A program made the position numbers and the translations under genes. Source: Propionibacteriaceae bacterium (GTDB taxonomy: Bacteria; Actinomycetota; Actinomycetes; Propionibacteriales; Propionibacteriaceae). Taken from it: a stretch of DNA of 50,974 bases. Position 1 is the first letter of the stretch. The number at the start of each line of letters is the position of its first letter. Shown piece by piece: positions 28,548-37,034 of this stretch. Where the stretch lies: positions 1 to 50,974 of the forward strand of contig JAOPXN010000005.1 in NCBI GenBank assembly GCA_025965155.1. The letters run 5' to 3'. The notes under the pieces are model-generated. The model made no database searches and was not told where the DNA came from. It worked only from the letters and a program-made list of their open reading frames with translations.

Positions 28548-29561
28548 TTAGCCCCGGTCGTCTACAGGCTTGACCACGCCTGAGCCATCCGGCCGGGTGG
28601 CCCTGTCCAACGCCTCCGCCTGGATCGTCTTGCCTTCCGCGATCAGCCGGTCCTCGTCTCCCAGGATCCCCCGCAGCTCCACCACTCGGCCCTGCACCGA
28701 CTGGAGCAAGACCCGAGCCGTGATGTCGGTGCTCGACTCGTGCAAGGCGTCGGCTGGGATGCGCTGGAGCCCTTCCGCCGCGTGCCCGATCGCGGGGTCA
28801 CGGGCGTGCTTGACACACAGCCTGGCAACCTCCTCGGCATGCGCGTGCATCACCGAGTGGGCGGCGTCGGGGATCTCGTACGCACGTGCTCGCGGCAGCA
28901 GCCCCGCGACATGCTCCACCCAGTCGGCGGGGGAGCTGAAGTCGTACTGGCCCCGGATCACCAGGGTGCTGGCTTGGACCCGCGGCAGCTGGTCCTCGAT
29001 CCGGTACTCCATCATCTCGGGCAGCACCCGGTAGAACCACTTGAAGCCGCACAGCAGGTACGCGCTCAGGGCGAGCGTCTTTACCCGGCCCGGCTCCCGC
29101 AGCGCGCACTGGAGAAAGCGCCGGGCCTGGAGCGGGACCCGGCGTTCGGCCGCATTGACGACCGGCCCGATCAGCACCACGGTCGACAGCTCGGGCCGGC
29201 GTGCCGCCAGATCCGTGACGACTTGAGTTCCCATCGAATGCCCAACCAGGATGGGGTCGTTCAGCCCCATCTCGTCGATCACGGTCCCCACCAGGTCGGC
29301 GTACTCGGCGATGCTGAGCTTGCTGGCCGGATGCGGGACCCCACCGAAGCCGGGCAGGTCGAGGGCGTGGACCGGCCCGTACTCGTTGAGGTTGGGGGCG
29401 AGCCGCTCGAAGTAGTTGGAGGAGACTCCAATGCCGGGGACCAGCACGAACGGCCGCTCGCCCTCGGTGCCCACGGTGCTGACCCGTACGTAGACCCCGC
29501 CGGCCCGGACCCGAACCACGCTGACATCGGTTCGACGCGTCCGGCGTGGGCGATCGGCCAT
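28548..29561 (-). CDS. alpha/beta-hydrolase fold protein
   Basis: The 337-residue protein has the alpha/beta-hydrolase catalytic set: nucleophile elbow GHSMGT with the serine, an acidic residue in RGQYDFSSP, and the histidine in DAAHSVMH. The oxyanion-side loop is VPGIGVSSNYFERL, followed by ALDLPGFGG. A basic N-terminus (MADRPRRTRRTD) precedes the domain; no signal peptide is seen, so it is probably cytoplasmic. After the fold there is a C-terminal extension of about 70 residues unlike standard esterases. ATG 29561 is preferred to the upstream codon at 29600. Substrate unknown. Confidence 0.8.
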   Translation of the reverse strand: MADRPRRTRRTDVSVVRVRAGGVYVRVSTVGTEGERPFVLVPGIGVSSNYFERLAPNLNEYGPVHALDLPGFGGVPHPASKLSIAEYADLVGTVIDEMGLNDPILVGHSMGTQVVTDLAARRPELSTVVLIGPVVNAAERRVPLQARRFLQCALREPGRVKTLALSAYLLCGFKWFYRVLPEMMEYRIEDQLPRVQASTLVIRGQYDFSSPADWVEHVAGLLPRARAYEIPDAAHSVMHAHAEEVARLCVKHARDPAIGHAAEGLQRIPADALHESSTDITARVLLQSVQGRVVELRGILGDEDRLIAEGKTIQAEALDRATRPDGSGVVKPVDDRG

Positions 29562-29655
29562 GCAGAATCCATTCGGGGAGGGCTGTGGGTGGATCAACAC
29601 TACCGGCGGTCGGTCGCAAACGGCGGTTGAGGTCGGCGCCCGGAGGACGACCGAC

Positions 29656-29661
29656 TACGCT
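29656..29661 (+). promoter_or_regulatory. -10 element TACGCT before the 31-residue ORF
   Basis: TACGCT would start a transcript near 29669, giving a leader of about 70 nt before the small ORF at 29741. Confidence 0.35.
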
Positions 29662-29740
29662 GCATGAACTACCACCGAGTTGGCGGCGTCCCGTTCGCTG
29701 ACCCGGCTGTTCACGAGGCGCTGCACCGAAGGAGAAGTGA

Positions 29741-29836
29741 ATGTTCGATTCCAAGGGTCGTCTGCTTGCGGTGGCCGGAGCGATCTTTGTCGCTGTGATC
29801 GTGATCCTGTTCATCGTGTTCGTCATCGTCTTCTGA
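29741..29836 (+). CDS. 31-residue single-span membrane peptide
   Basis: A short frame MFDSKGRLLAVAG continues into an unbroken run of Ile, Val, Phe and Ala that fills one membrane helix and ends in VIVF. The ATG is preceded by AAGGAGAAG, a good ribosome binding site about 6 nt upstream, and by a -10-like TACGCT. No charged residue follows the helix, so the N-terminus is probably cytoplasmic. It matches no family I recognise. The combination of ribosome binding site, clean start and stop, and strongly hydrophobic composition is the only support. Confidence 0.5.
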   Translation: MFDSKGRLLAVAGAIFVAVIVILFIVFVIVF

Positions 29837-30053
29837 GCGCCCACCACCGTCTGGTGTCCCTGTTCAGTCAGCGGCCTGCTCAGCCGGGTCGTTCAAGACC
29901 TGCCATAGGCGTAGTCGCGGCCGCCATCCGGCGCTGAGTCCGAGTCCCGAGACGGCCCGCCGGAAGCGGAATACCGCTCCGCCGCGACTGTTGTAGATGT
30001 TGAAAGTTGAATCAGTTTGCTGGTTCATCCCGAGATCTACAAGGAGCTTTTGA

Positions 30054-31136
30054 GTGACTGCAGTATTCGAGCCCATCAAGGTCGGCAGCTTCGACCTTCC
30101 GCAGCGTTTTGTGATGGCACCGCTGACCCGGAACCGGGCCGGCGCAGGGCAGGTTCCGCGCGACATCGCCGCGACCTACTACGCCCAGCGTGCCGGTGCT
30201 GGACTGATCATCACCGAGGGGACCCAGCCAAGCGCCGTCGGGCAGGGGTACCTCGACACCCCCGGCATCCACACCCCCGAGCAGATCGAGGGTTGGCGGA
30301 CGGTGGCGGACGCCGTGCACGCCGAAGGCGGCAGCATCGTCGTACAGCTGATGCACGTCGGACGCATAGCGCACCCGGACAACAAGGCGGGCCTGGAGAC
30401 GGTGGCTCCGAGCGCCATCCGGGCACCGGGTGAGATGGTGACCGCCACCGGCCGGGTGGAACACGTGCTGCCCCGGGCGCTGGAGACAGCAGAGCTCCCG
30501 GGCATCGTCGCTGAGTTCGTGCACGCAGCCAAGTCCGCGATCGAGGCCGGTCTGGACGGGGTCGAGATCCACGCGGCCAATGGCTACCTCCTGCACCAGT
30601 TCCTGGCTCCGTCGAGCAACCAGCGCACCGACGAGTACGGCGGCGCCCCGGCCAACCGTGCCCGCCTGGTGATCGAGGTCGCTGAGGCCGTCGCCGAGGC
30701 GATCGGCGCGGACCGGGTCGGAATCCGAATCTCGCCGGCGCACAACATCCAGGGGGTGCTGGAGGAGGACCCGGCCGATGTGCAGGCGACCTACCGCGCG
30801 CTGATCGATGGCATCGCGCCGCTGGAGCTGGCCTACCTCAGCATCCTGGCGGACCCCTCATCGGAGCTGGTTGCGGACCTGCGGGCCCGCTTCGGCGGTG
30901 CGCTGATGGTGAACAGCGGCTTCGCCAACGTCACCAACTTCGCCGAGGTCGAGCGCATCATCGGCTCCAACCAGGCAGACCTGGTGGCGGTCGGCCGTGA
31001 GTTCCTGGCCAACCCCGACCTGGTCCAGCGCTGGCGCACCGGGGCCGAGCTGAATACGCCCAACCCGGCCACCTTCTATGGCGGCGGGGCCGAGGGGTAC
31101 ATCGACTACCCGACCCTGGAGCAGCTGGCCGGCTGA
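30054..31136 (+). CDS. Old Yellow Enzyme family flavin oxidoreductase (alkene reductase)
   Basis: This 360-residue FMN-dependent enzyme family reduces activated C=C bonds, or nitrate esters and similar compounds, with NAD(P)H. The TIM barrel shows the family landmarks: FVMAPLTRNRA near the start, ITEGTQPS, VVQLMHVGRIAHP, the long IHAANGYLLHQFLAPSSNQR TDEYGG segment (written here in two parts), GIRISP, and VAVGREFLANPDL near the end. The start is GTG at 30054 with AAGGAG 7 nt upstream. It stands alone, convergent with the MBL-fold gene. The physiological substrate cannot be told from sequence. Confidence 0.9.
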   Translation: MTAVFEPIKVGSFDLPQRFVMAPLTRNRAGAGQVPRDIAATYYAQRAGAGLIITEGTQPSAVGQGYLDTPGIHTPEQIEGWRTVADAVHAEGGSIVVQLMHVGRIAHPDNKAGLETVAPSAIRAPGEMVTATGRVEHVLPRALETAELPGIVAEFVHAAKSAIEAGLDGVEIHAANGYLLHQFLAPSSNQRTDEYGGAPANRARLVIEVAEAVAEAIGADRVGIRISPAHNIQGVLEEDPADVQATYRALIDGIAPLELAYLSILADPSSELVADLRARFGGALMVNSGFANVTNFAEVERIIGSNQADLVAVGREFLANPDLVQRWRTGAELNTPNPATFYGGGAEGYIDYPTLEQLAG

Positions 31137-31153
31137 TCCACAGCCACCGGGTA

Positions 31154-31185
31154 CCGGCGGGGGAGCGCACTGCGCCCCTCGCCGG
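31154..31185. terminator. strong hairpin between convergent OYE and MBL genes
   Basis: An inner stem GGG(A)GCGC-ACT-GCGCCCC (31161-31178) is extended by CCGGCG/CGCCGG on the outside (31154-31159 with 31180-31185). It sits between the two convergent stop codons. Confidence 0.6.
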
Positions 31186-31217
31186 GAGCAGCGGACGGGC
31201 GGTCCTGACCTCCTGCG

Positions 31218-32048
31218 TCAGAGCCGCTCGTCAGGGTCGCGGATGGCGTCGGTCAACCAGCCGATGTAACGGTTCGCTGAGTCCTCGACCAGCTGCCGGG
31301 AATCGGCCTGAATCGCTGTGCCGAACGCGCCACGGATGCGGTCGTAGTCCAGTGGCGCCAAGGCAGCGGCGATCTTGCGGACCGAGCGGGCCGACAGCGG
31401 AATGTTGTTGGGATAGCTCCGCATGAAAGACACCGAACGCAGGTCGGCTGACACCATCACGGTGTCTCCGCTGAGCAGCACTCCTCGCCCGCCCGCCCCA
31501 CCGGCCCAGTGAGCCACGCTGCTGCCCGGGAAATGCCCTCCCGCCTGCACCAGGCTGAGGCCTGCTGTGATGTCCAGCCGGTCGGTCCAGAACTCGATGA
31601 CGTCGTCTGGACGGCACACCCAGCGACGGTCGTCGGCGTTGACGTAGACCGGAACGCCACCCAGAGCGTGACTCAGCGAGATGGAGGCGCCGGTCAGGTG
31701 CGGATGGCTCGCTGAGATCGCCACCACGGGTCCGAGGTTCCGGATGGCGTCGACCAGACCGGGGCTCAGGAAGCCGGACGGCTCCCAGACTAGGTTTCCG
31801 CCGTCAGTGGACACCACCAGAGGTCGGTGTCCGATGCCGAACGCGGGTGTCACCTCGATGCTGTGCAGGCGGGGTTCGACTTCGGTCAGCGTGAACGCGT
31901 GCCGGCTCTCAAGCTGTTGCTGGGTAACCCACTGCTGGCCCGTCGGCGGCACATACTGTCGCTCATCGGTGCAGATCAGGCAGCAGTCGGGAGACATCAC
32001 AGCATCTGGATATTCAATGCCACAGGTAAGACAGCTCCATACGGTCAT
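31218..32048 (-). CDS. MBL-fold hydrolase with N-terminal zinc-ribbon-like segment
   Basis: The 276-residue protein starts with WSCLTCGIEYPD and CCLICTDERQYVP, a rubredoxin-like four-cysteine knuckle, then a metallo-beta-lactamase fold. The usual HxHxDH metal motif is replaced by SASHPHLTGAS, with a later AGGHFPGSS and an LLSGDTVMVS strand where other metal ligands normally lie. A subgroup of MBL proteins has this SHPHxxGA pattern, so the protein may still bind metal or may be altered. ATG 32048 is chosen because the cysteine motif begins right after it. It lies in the same direction as the downstream-coded GT2 gene but 61 bp apart. Function unknown. Confidence 0.7.
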   Translation of the reverse strand: MTVWSCLTCGIEYPDAVMSPDCCLICTDERQYVPPTGQQWVTQQQLESRHAFTLTEVEPRLHSIEVTPAFGIGHRPLVVSTDGGNLVWEPSGFLSPGLVDAIRNLGPVVAISASHPHLTGASISLSHALGGVPVYVNADDRRWVCRPDDVIEFWTDRLDITAGLSLVQAGGHFPGSSVAHWAGGAGGRGVLLSGDTVMVSADLRSVSFMRSYPNNIPLSARSVRKIAAALAPLDYDRIRGAFGTAIQADSRQLVEDSANRYIGWLTDAIRDPDERL

Positions 32049-32109
32049 GAGCAACTCTCACACGCTGTCTGTGGGCACGCAGCCTGTTGGGTGAACCTGC
32101 GCAGGTCAG

Positions 32110-33819
32110 CTACCGAGCCCGCCTGTGCCGCAGGGCGCGGATCCGGCGGGCCATCTCGAAGGCGCGTGGGCGCGCCACCACCCTGCGGATCCTCGCCAGC
32201 GCGAGCTCGGTCGGAGCAGGCTGCCGTTGCCACCTCAGCGCGACGTTACCGTGCCGGGTGCGGTACACGACCAGCTCGTTCCGGCCGCTCCGACAGCTGG
32301 CACCCCGGGCCGTCTCGGGCGCCGCCGGCGTACCGACGTCCTCGGGCCACCTCAGTCGGGCCGTGCTGACCGTGACCCCGCCCAGCTGGCCTTCCACGAT
32401 CACGTTCCAGGAGGACATCACCCCCGTCGACTGACGGGTGCCGCGCACCCGGCGGCCGCCTTCAGCGAGGGCAGTTGGCTCCAGGTCCAGCCGCAGTCGG
32501 CGTGCCGGGTACGGCGCGGCGAGCAGCTCAACGGTCGTCGGTGCCTGCCGCTGCTGCGCCAGCACGTGGATGCTGTCCCAGGGGGCGCGGGCAGGTGGGT
32601 GGAGCTCCAGCTCCAGCTCGACCGACCCCCCTTTCGGATCCAACGCGGTCAGGGTCGGACTCAGCGAAAAGGAACTGGTGACGTGCCGGAGCGCCGACGG
32701 CAGGATCCAGTTCAGCCGGGAGCCCAGGTCGTAGCTCAGCACCCCGTCCGCGACGGTGTACGCCAGCGGCGCCGCCAGCCGGCGGTTGAGCTCAAGGAGA
32801 TCGGCGACGGTTCCGGCTCGGGCTACCGCCAAGCGGAGCCGCTTGCGGTCGTTGACCTTCTTCAGATGCCGATCCGTGAGGTACGGCAGCACCTCCGCCT
32901 GGATTCGGCGCAGGAAGGTGCTCTGCTCGTCCGCAGACGCGTTCAGGAACGGGTAGTGCAGGCCTGAGGGGAGCGTGGACAGCAGCACCCGTTCGAACAT
33001 CGCATCGCGGCGCGGCCCGGGCTCGGTATGGGCCACGATCAGCGACGCGACCCGCGTCGTGGTCAGCTCCTTGTTCTTCAGCGACTGAGTTCGGCTGGAG
33101 AGGTTGGTGCCGGCCGGGCTGGAGTGGCGGTGGTAGTAGTCGTAGTCGCCGAGGACCGTGACCCGGCGGGCCGTGAACAGACAGCTGGCCACGAAGACCT
33201 GGTCCTCTCCCTGCACCATGTCTTCGGGAAACTCCAGCTGGGTGTCGGTAATGAGGGACCGGCGGAACAGCTTCTGTGGCGCCAGGTTGCTCCACACCTT
33301 GTCCATCACCAGATCCGCATCGATGGCGGTCCGTGACGGCGATCGCCGTGCCCCTGATCTGTGCGGATCTTCCCCGCCTGCCTGGCCACCGATATGAACT
33401 GTCCGGCCGACTACCACGTCACAGGAGTAGGCGTCAGCGGTGCTGACCATCCGCTGCAACGCCTCCTCGCCAAGGTAGTCGTCGGCGTCATGGAAGAACA
33501 CGTAGCGGCCGGTCGCCACCCTCAGCGCCTTGTTCCGGCCGACGCTCGGTGTGCCGGAGTTCGGCTGGTGGAAGATCTGGAGTTGGGGCCACCCGGCCGC
33601 ATGCCCGACCAGGTACTCCCAGGTGCCGTCGGTCGATCCGTCGTCGACCACCAGCACCTCCAGCTCGTCGGCGTCCAAGGTCTGCCGCGCCAGGTGCTCA
33701 AGTGCGACCCGGAGCAGCTCAAGACTGTTGTACGTCGGGATGACGACACTGACGGCAGGAACTCGTCCGCCCGCGGGGTGGCTGGACGTGCCGTCGCCGG
33801 AGAGGCCGGTGTCCGGCAT
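32110..33819 (-). CDS. GT2 glycosyltransferase with long C-terminal domain (wall polymer decoration)
   Basis: The 569-residue protein begins with a classic GT-A fold: SVVIPTYNSLELL, nucleotide-binding VVDDGSTDG (D59/D60), QPNSGTPSVGRN, and the metal motif HDADD (D111, D113, D114). From about residue 330 a beta-rich C-terminal region follows, as in the teichoic-acid glycosyltransferases TarS/TarP, which decorate polyribitol phosphate with sugars. No membrane helix is present. ATG 33819 has a strong AGGAGGT about 5 nt upstream on the minus strand. It lies 45 bp after the Bcs1-like gene on the same strand, probably one operon. The sugar donor and acceptor are inferences from context. Confidence 0.78.
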   Translation of the reverse strand: MPDTGLSGDGTSSHPAGGRVPAVSVVIPTYNSLELLRVALEHLARQTLDADELEVLVVDDGSTDGTWEYLVGHAAGWPQLQIFHQPNSGTPSVGRNKALRVATGRYVFFHDADDYLGEEALQRMVSTADAYSCDVVVGRTVHIGGQAGGEDPHRSGARRSPSRTAIDADLVMDKVWSNLAPQKLFRRSLITDTQLEFPEDMVQGEDQVFVASCLFTARRVTVLGDYDYYHRHSSPAGTNLSSRTQSLKNKELTTTRVASLIVAHTEPGPRRDAMFERVLLSTLPSGLHYPFLNASADEQSTFLRRIQAEVLPYLTDRHLKKVNDRKRLRLAVARAGTVADLLELNRRLAAPLAYTVADGVLSYDLGSRLNWILPSALRHVTSSFSLSPTLTALDPKGGSVELELELHPPARAPWDSIHVLAQQRQAPTTVELLAAPYPARRLRLDLEPTALAEGGRRVRGTRQSTGVMSSWNVIVEGQLGGVTVSTARLRWPEDVGTPAAPETARGASCRSGRNELVVYRTRHGNVALRWQRQPAPTELALARIRRVVARPRAFEMARRIRALRHRRAR

Positions 33820-33864
33820 GGGCTACCTCCTGAGTCGGCTACAACCCATCCTGCCAGTGGGCAG

Positions 33865-35274
33865 CTACCCGTTGGCCAACGCCGCCGGACCGTCCTCGCG
33901 CCGAATGTCGATCACGTGTCCGGTCTGCCCGGACAGCAGCACGCCGAGGGACTGCCGAGCCACCTCGACCGACTCCAGCAGCGTCCCGGCCGGCTCATCG
34001 CCGAAGGCCTTGGTGCGCATCGGCGTACCGGTGCGTTCGGGGTTCACGCAGTTCACCCGGATCCCGTCGCCGGTCCACTCGTCGGCCAGCGCCTGGGTCA
34101 AGTTCACCACCGCCGCCTTCGCCGAGGAGTACAGCGAGTAGCCAGAGCGGCCACGGGTGTAGGAGGAGGAGGTGAACAGCAGCAACGAGCCCTTGCTCGC
34201 CGCCAGATGGGGGTAGAACTCCTGAGCAATGAAGACAGGCGCCAGGTAGTTGACCTCGGTCGCGGAGTAGATGGTCTCGTCGCTGGTGTCGGCCAGCGCG
34301 CCGCGGGGCAGTACACCGGCGGTGTTGACCACGAAGTCGACCCGGCCGGTGTCGGCCAGCACCGACTGGGCGGCCGCGGCGACGTCCTCCCGCCGTTCGA
34401 CATGGGTGTTGGTGGAGGACCGGGCGAAGGTACGCACGGTGGCGCCATACCGTCGGGCGAGCTCGGCGATGTCACCGCCGATCCCGTACGAGCCGCCGAA
34501 GATCACCATCGTTTTGCCCTGCAGCCGAGACCGGAACTGCTCCTCGGAGAGCGCATCGGGCTTGTCGGCCGAGGTCAGCTGGAATAGCTTGTCGGCGATG
34601 TAGACGTCGATCGGCTCGGTCACCTTCATGTTGCGTTCGTGCCCGGGCACCACCGCGATCGGCACCTCCGGCAGATACCGCAGCACCACGGTGCAGTCGT
34701 CGGTAGCGGTGAAGTCTGGATCCTTGGCCGCGTTCGCATAGGCCTCACGGATCGTCGACAGCCGGAACGACTGGGGAGTCTGCCCGCGGCGCAGCAGATG
34801 CCGAGGCAGCACGTCGGCCATCGCGGCCGAGTTCGCGTCGACCTGGATCACCGTGTCGGCGGAGGGGATGGCGGTGTCAACGGCCCGGTGGGTCTGCAGC
34901 GCCTCCACATTCGCCGCGATGATGGTCTGGGACACCAGAGGCCGGACCGCGTCATGCAACAAGACGTTGCACTCCTCCTCACCCAGTGCAGCCAAGGCGG
35001 CCGCCGTCGTGTCGTTGCGCGTACCGGCCCCCTCCAAGATCTTGCTCACCTTCGAGTAGTTGCCGCCGCGAACGATCGCCCGCACCTCGTCGAGGTAGCC
35101 GGGTGCCATCAGCACCAGGATCTCGTCGATCAACGGCGACTGCTGCATCACCGCAATCGTGTGCTCGATGATGGGCTTCCCGGCGATCTTGATCAGCTGC
35201 TTGGGGATGTTCAGCCCCACCCGGGTGCCGGTGCCGCCGGCCAGGATGACGGCCACGTTACGCAGTTTGCTCAC
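33865..35274 (-). CDS. bifunctional cytidylyltransferase / short-chain dehydrogenase (Bcs1-like, CDP-ribitol synthesis)
   Basis: Residues 1-230 are an IspD/TarI-type cytidylyltransferase: AGGTGTRVG (12-20), IPKQLI, and DAVRPLV near 108-114. Residues 255-469 are a short-chain dehydrogenase with the cofactor loop GGSYGIGG (260-267), the NTAG strand, catalytic serines near 369-371 and YxxxK (Y382, K386). This fusion is known from capsule and teichoic-acid loci (Haemophilus Bcs1), where the dehydrogenase reduces ribulose 5-phosphate and the other half makes CDP-ribitol from the product and CTP. The 469-residue length fits. GTG 35274 is set by TACAGT 6 nt upstream. It diverges from the GT2 gene at 35341, giving the locus a shared control region. 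Confidence 0.85.
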   Translation of the reverse strand: MSKLRNVAVILAGGTGTRVGLNIPKQLIKIAGKPIIEHTIAVMQQSPLIDEILVLMAPGYLDEVRAIVRGGNYSKVSKILEGAGTRNDTTAAALAALGEEECNVLLHDAVRPLVSQTIIAANVEALQTHRAVDTAIPSADTVIQVDANSAAMADVLPRHLLRRGQTPQSFRLSTIREAYANAAKDPDFTATDDCTVVLRYLPEVPIAVVPGHERNMKVTEPIDVYIADKLFQLTSADKPDALSEEQFRSRLQGKTMVIFGGSYGIGGDIAELARRYGATVRTFARSSTNTHVERREDVAAAAQSVLADTGRVDFVVNTAGVLPRGALADTSDETIYSATEVNYLAPVFIAQEFYPHLAASKGSLLLFTSSSYTRGRSGYSLYSSAKAAVVNLTQALADEWTGDGIRVNCVNPERTGTPMRTKAFGDEPAGTLLESVEVARQSLGVLLSGQTGHVIDIRREDGPAALANG

Positions 35275-35280
35275 CGGGCG

Positions 35281-35286
35281 ACTGTA
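35281..35286 (-). promoter_or_regulatory. -10 element TACAGT, leaderless CDP-ribitol synthase gene
   Basis: On the minus strand TACAGT is followed by 6 nt and GTG at 35274. It lies in the 66-bp divergent gap shared with the GT2 gene on the plus strand. Confidence 0.6.
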
Positions 35287-35340
35287 TCGGTCGGGCAAGG
35301 CGGCATCGGCGCGGTGAGGTGATGCTGAAATGCTGGGGGC

Positions 35341-36918
35341 ATGGTGAAGGTCAGCGTGGTGGTACCCGTTTACAACCCGGGCGAGTACGTCAGGGCGTGT
35401 GTAGCGGGGCTGCTGAGCCAGACGCTGCCCGCCACGGAGTTCGAGGCGATCTTCGTCGACGACGGGTCGACCGACACCAGTCCGGCCTACCTCGACGCGG
35501 TGGCGGCGGAGCATCCGAACATCCGGGTGATCCACCAGCCGAACTCCGGGTGGCCCGGACAGCCACGCAACGTCGGGATCGAGGCGGCTGTGGGCGAGTT
35601 CGTCTTCTTCTGCGACCACGACGACTGGCTCGGCGAGGAGGCGCTGCAGCGGATGTACGACTTCGCCGTCGCGACCGAGTCCGACATCGTGATCGGAAAG
35701 ATGGCCGGCATCCGCCGGGGGGTGCCCGAGGTTCTCTTCGCATCCACCCGCAGCGGGGTTTCGGTCGCCGACGCTCCGGTGATGGACAGCCTCACCCCGC
35801 ACAAGCTCTTTCGGCGCTCGTTTCTGAATCGGCATCAGATCCGGTTCCCGGAAGGAAAGCGACGGCTTGAGGACCACCTCTTCGTGGTGACCGCGTATCT
35901 GTCCACCGACCGCATCGGTATCTACAGCGACTACACCTGCTACTACCACATCCGCCGGGAAGACGTCGCGAACGCAGCCTTCAGCCAGATCAGCTGGCCT
36001 TCCTACTTCCAGAACCTGGAGGAGGCCATTGAGGTGGTGGTCGAGCGAACCGAGCCAGGGCCGCTGCGCGACCAGATTTTCAAGCGCTGGCTGCTGGTGG
36101 AGATGGTAGGTCGCCTTCGCGGGAAGCACTTCACCAAACTGGACCCGGACAGCCGCAAGGAGATCTTCGAGGCCGCCCACGGCACAGCCTCCAAGTACTT
36201 CGGAGACGGGGTCGCGGCGTTGTTGCCGCTGCTGCCACGCATCGTCGGCCGAGCCATCATCAGCGGTGACTTCGACGCCCTGAGCCGGCTGGCCGAGCAG
36301 GAGGCGCGCTGGCACGGCCGCGGGGCGCTTACCGCGGCCGGTTGGGTCGGTCGCCGGCTCCAGGTGTCCGGGGCGGTGGAGTTCTTCGACCGGGAAGCGG
36401 CCGACCCTGCCGTCCAGCGCTTCACCGACCTGGTCGGGGAGCTGCCCGCGGAGGAGCTGACCTCCGAGCTCGCCAAGCTGAGGCTTTCCGTCCGGCTCAC
36501 CGAACGAGGGTCGGGCCAAACCTGGACCGTGCCCGCCGTGACCAGGCGGCTCGGGCTGGCGACCGCGTTCACCGCCACCATCGACATCACCACGGCGGCC
36601 GGCGGCGGCCCGCTGCCGGCCGGCATCTGGGACATCGGCACCGAGCTGGTGGGGTTCGGGCTCCGGATTCGACAGAAGCCGGCGTTGGTGAGGCCGCTGT
36701 CCCAAAAGCCTCCCGTGCTGCGCAGGTCGCCTGCCGGCGAGCCGGAGGTTGCGTTGTACGTCGTCAAGAAGGTCCACTCGGCGGCACTCGACATCGGGCT
36801 GGTGCTCCATCCCGAGCTGTCTCGGCGTGGTGAGCCGACGGCAACAGACCGCCGCGGACGTGCCCGTAGAGCGGTGGGCAGGTTCGGCCGTTCCGTCAGC
36901 CGCCGCTTCGGTCTCTGA
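35341..36918 (+). CDS. GT2 glycosyltransferase, TarS-like
   Basis: The 525-residue protein has an intact GT-A domain: SVVVPVYNPGEYV, FVDDGSTD (D40/D41), QPNSGWPGQPRN, and CDHDDW (D92, D94, D95). It then has the TPHKLFRR and RRLEDHLFV segments shared with teichoic-acid glycosyltransferases, and a C-terminal beta-rich region from about residue 340 that may serve oligomerisation, ending in a very basic tail. It is clearly a paralogue of the minus-strand GT2 at 32110-33819 (same HQPNSG and LGEEALQRM). ATG 35341 has only a weak G-rich site upstream. Likely role: adding a sugar to the ribitol-phosphate polymer. The sugar is unknown. Confidence 0.78.
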   Translation: MVKVSVVVPVYNPGEYVRACVAGLLSQTLPATEFEAIFVDDGSTDTSPAYLDAVAAEHPNIRVIHQPNSGWPGQPRNVGIEAAVGEFVFFCDHDDWLGEEALQRMYDFAVATESDIVIGKMAGIRRGVPEVLFASTRSGVSVADAPVMDSLTPHKLFRRSFLNRHQIRFPEGKRRLEDHLFVVTAYLSTDRIGIYSDYTCYYHIRREDVANAAFSQISWPSYFQNLEEAIEVVVERTEPGPLRDQIFKRWLLVEMVGRLRGKHFTKLDPDSRKEIFEAAHGTASKYFGDGVAALLPLLPRIVGRAIISGDFDALSRLAEQEARWHGRGALTAAGWVGRRLQVSGAVEFFDREAADPAVQRFTDLVGELPAEELTSELAKLRLSVRLTERGSGQTWTVPAVTRRLGLATAFTATIDITTAAGGGPLPAGIWDIGTELVGFGLRIRQKPALVRPLSQKPPVLRRSPAGEPEVALYVVKKVHSAALDIGLVLHPELSRRGEPTATDRRGRARRAVGRFGRSVSRRFGL

Positions 36919-36954
36919 GACGCGTCAGAATCCCCGGTGCTGCGAGGCTCTGGC

Positions 36955-36960
36955 TATAGT
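36955..36960 (+). promoter_or_regulatory. -10 element TATAGT before the GT2-TagF gene
   Basis: TATAGT would start a leader of about 65 nt, which contains the palindrome CCCCTTGGGG (36984-36993) and a purine-rich GGAAAGGGGA site before the ATG at 37035. Confidence 0.45.
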
Positions 36961-37034
36961 TCCATCTCGATGACGACATCACCCCCCTTGGGGCGGGATC
37001 GGCACGGACACGGAAAGGGGACACGGCAGCCGTC

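Noticed and set aside
36984-36993. CCCCTTGGGG as a third copy of the operator seen at 26396 and 27143
   Set aside because: It lacks the paired second site and the flanking sequence; a short GC palindrome alone is weak evidence.
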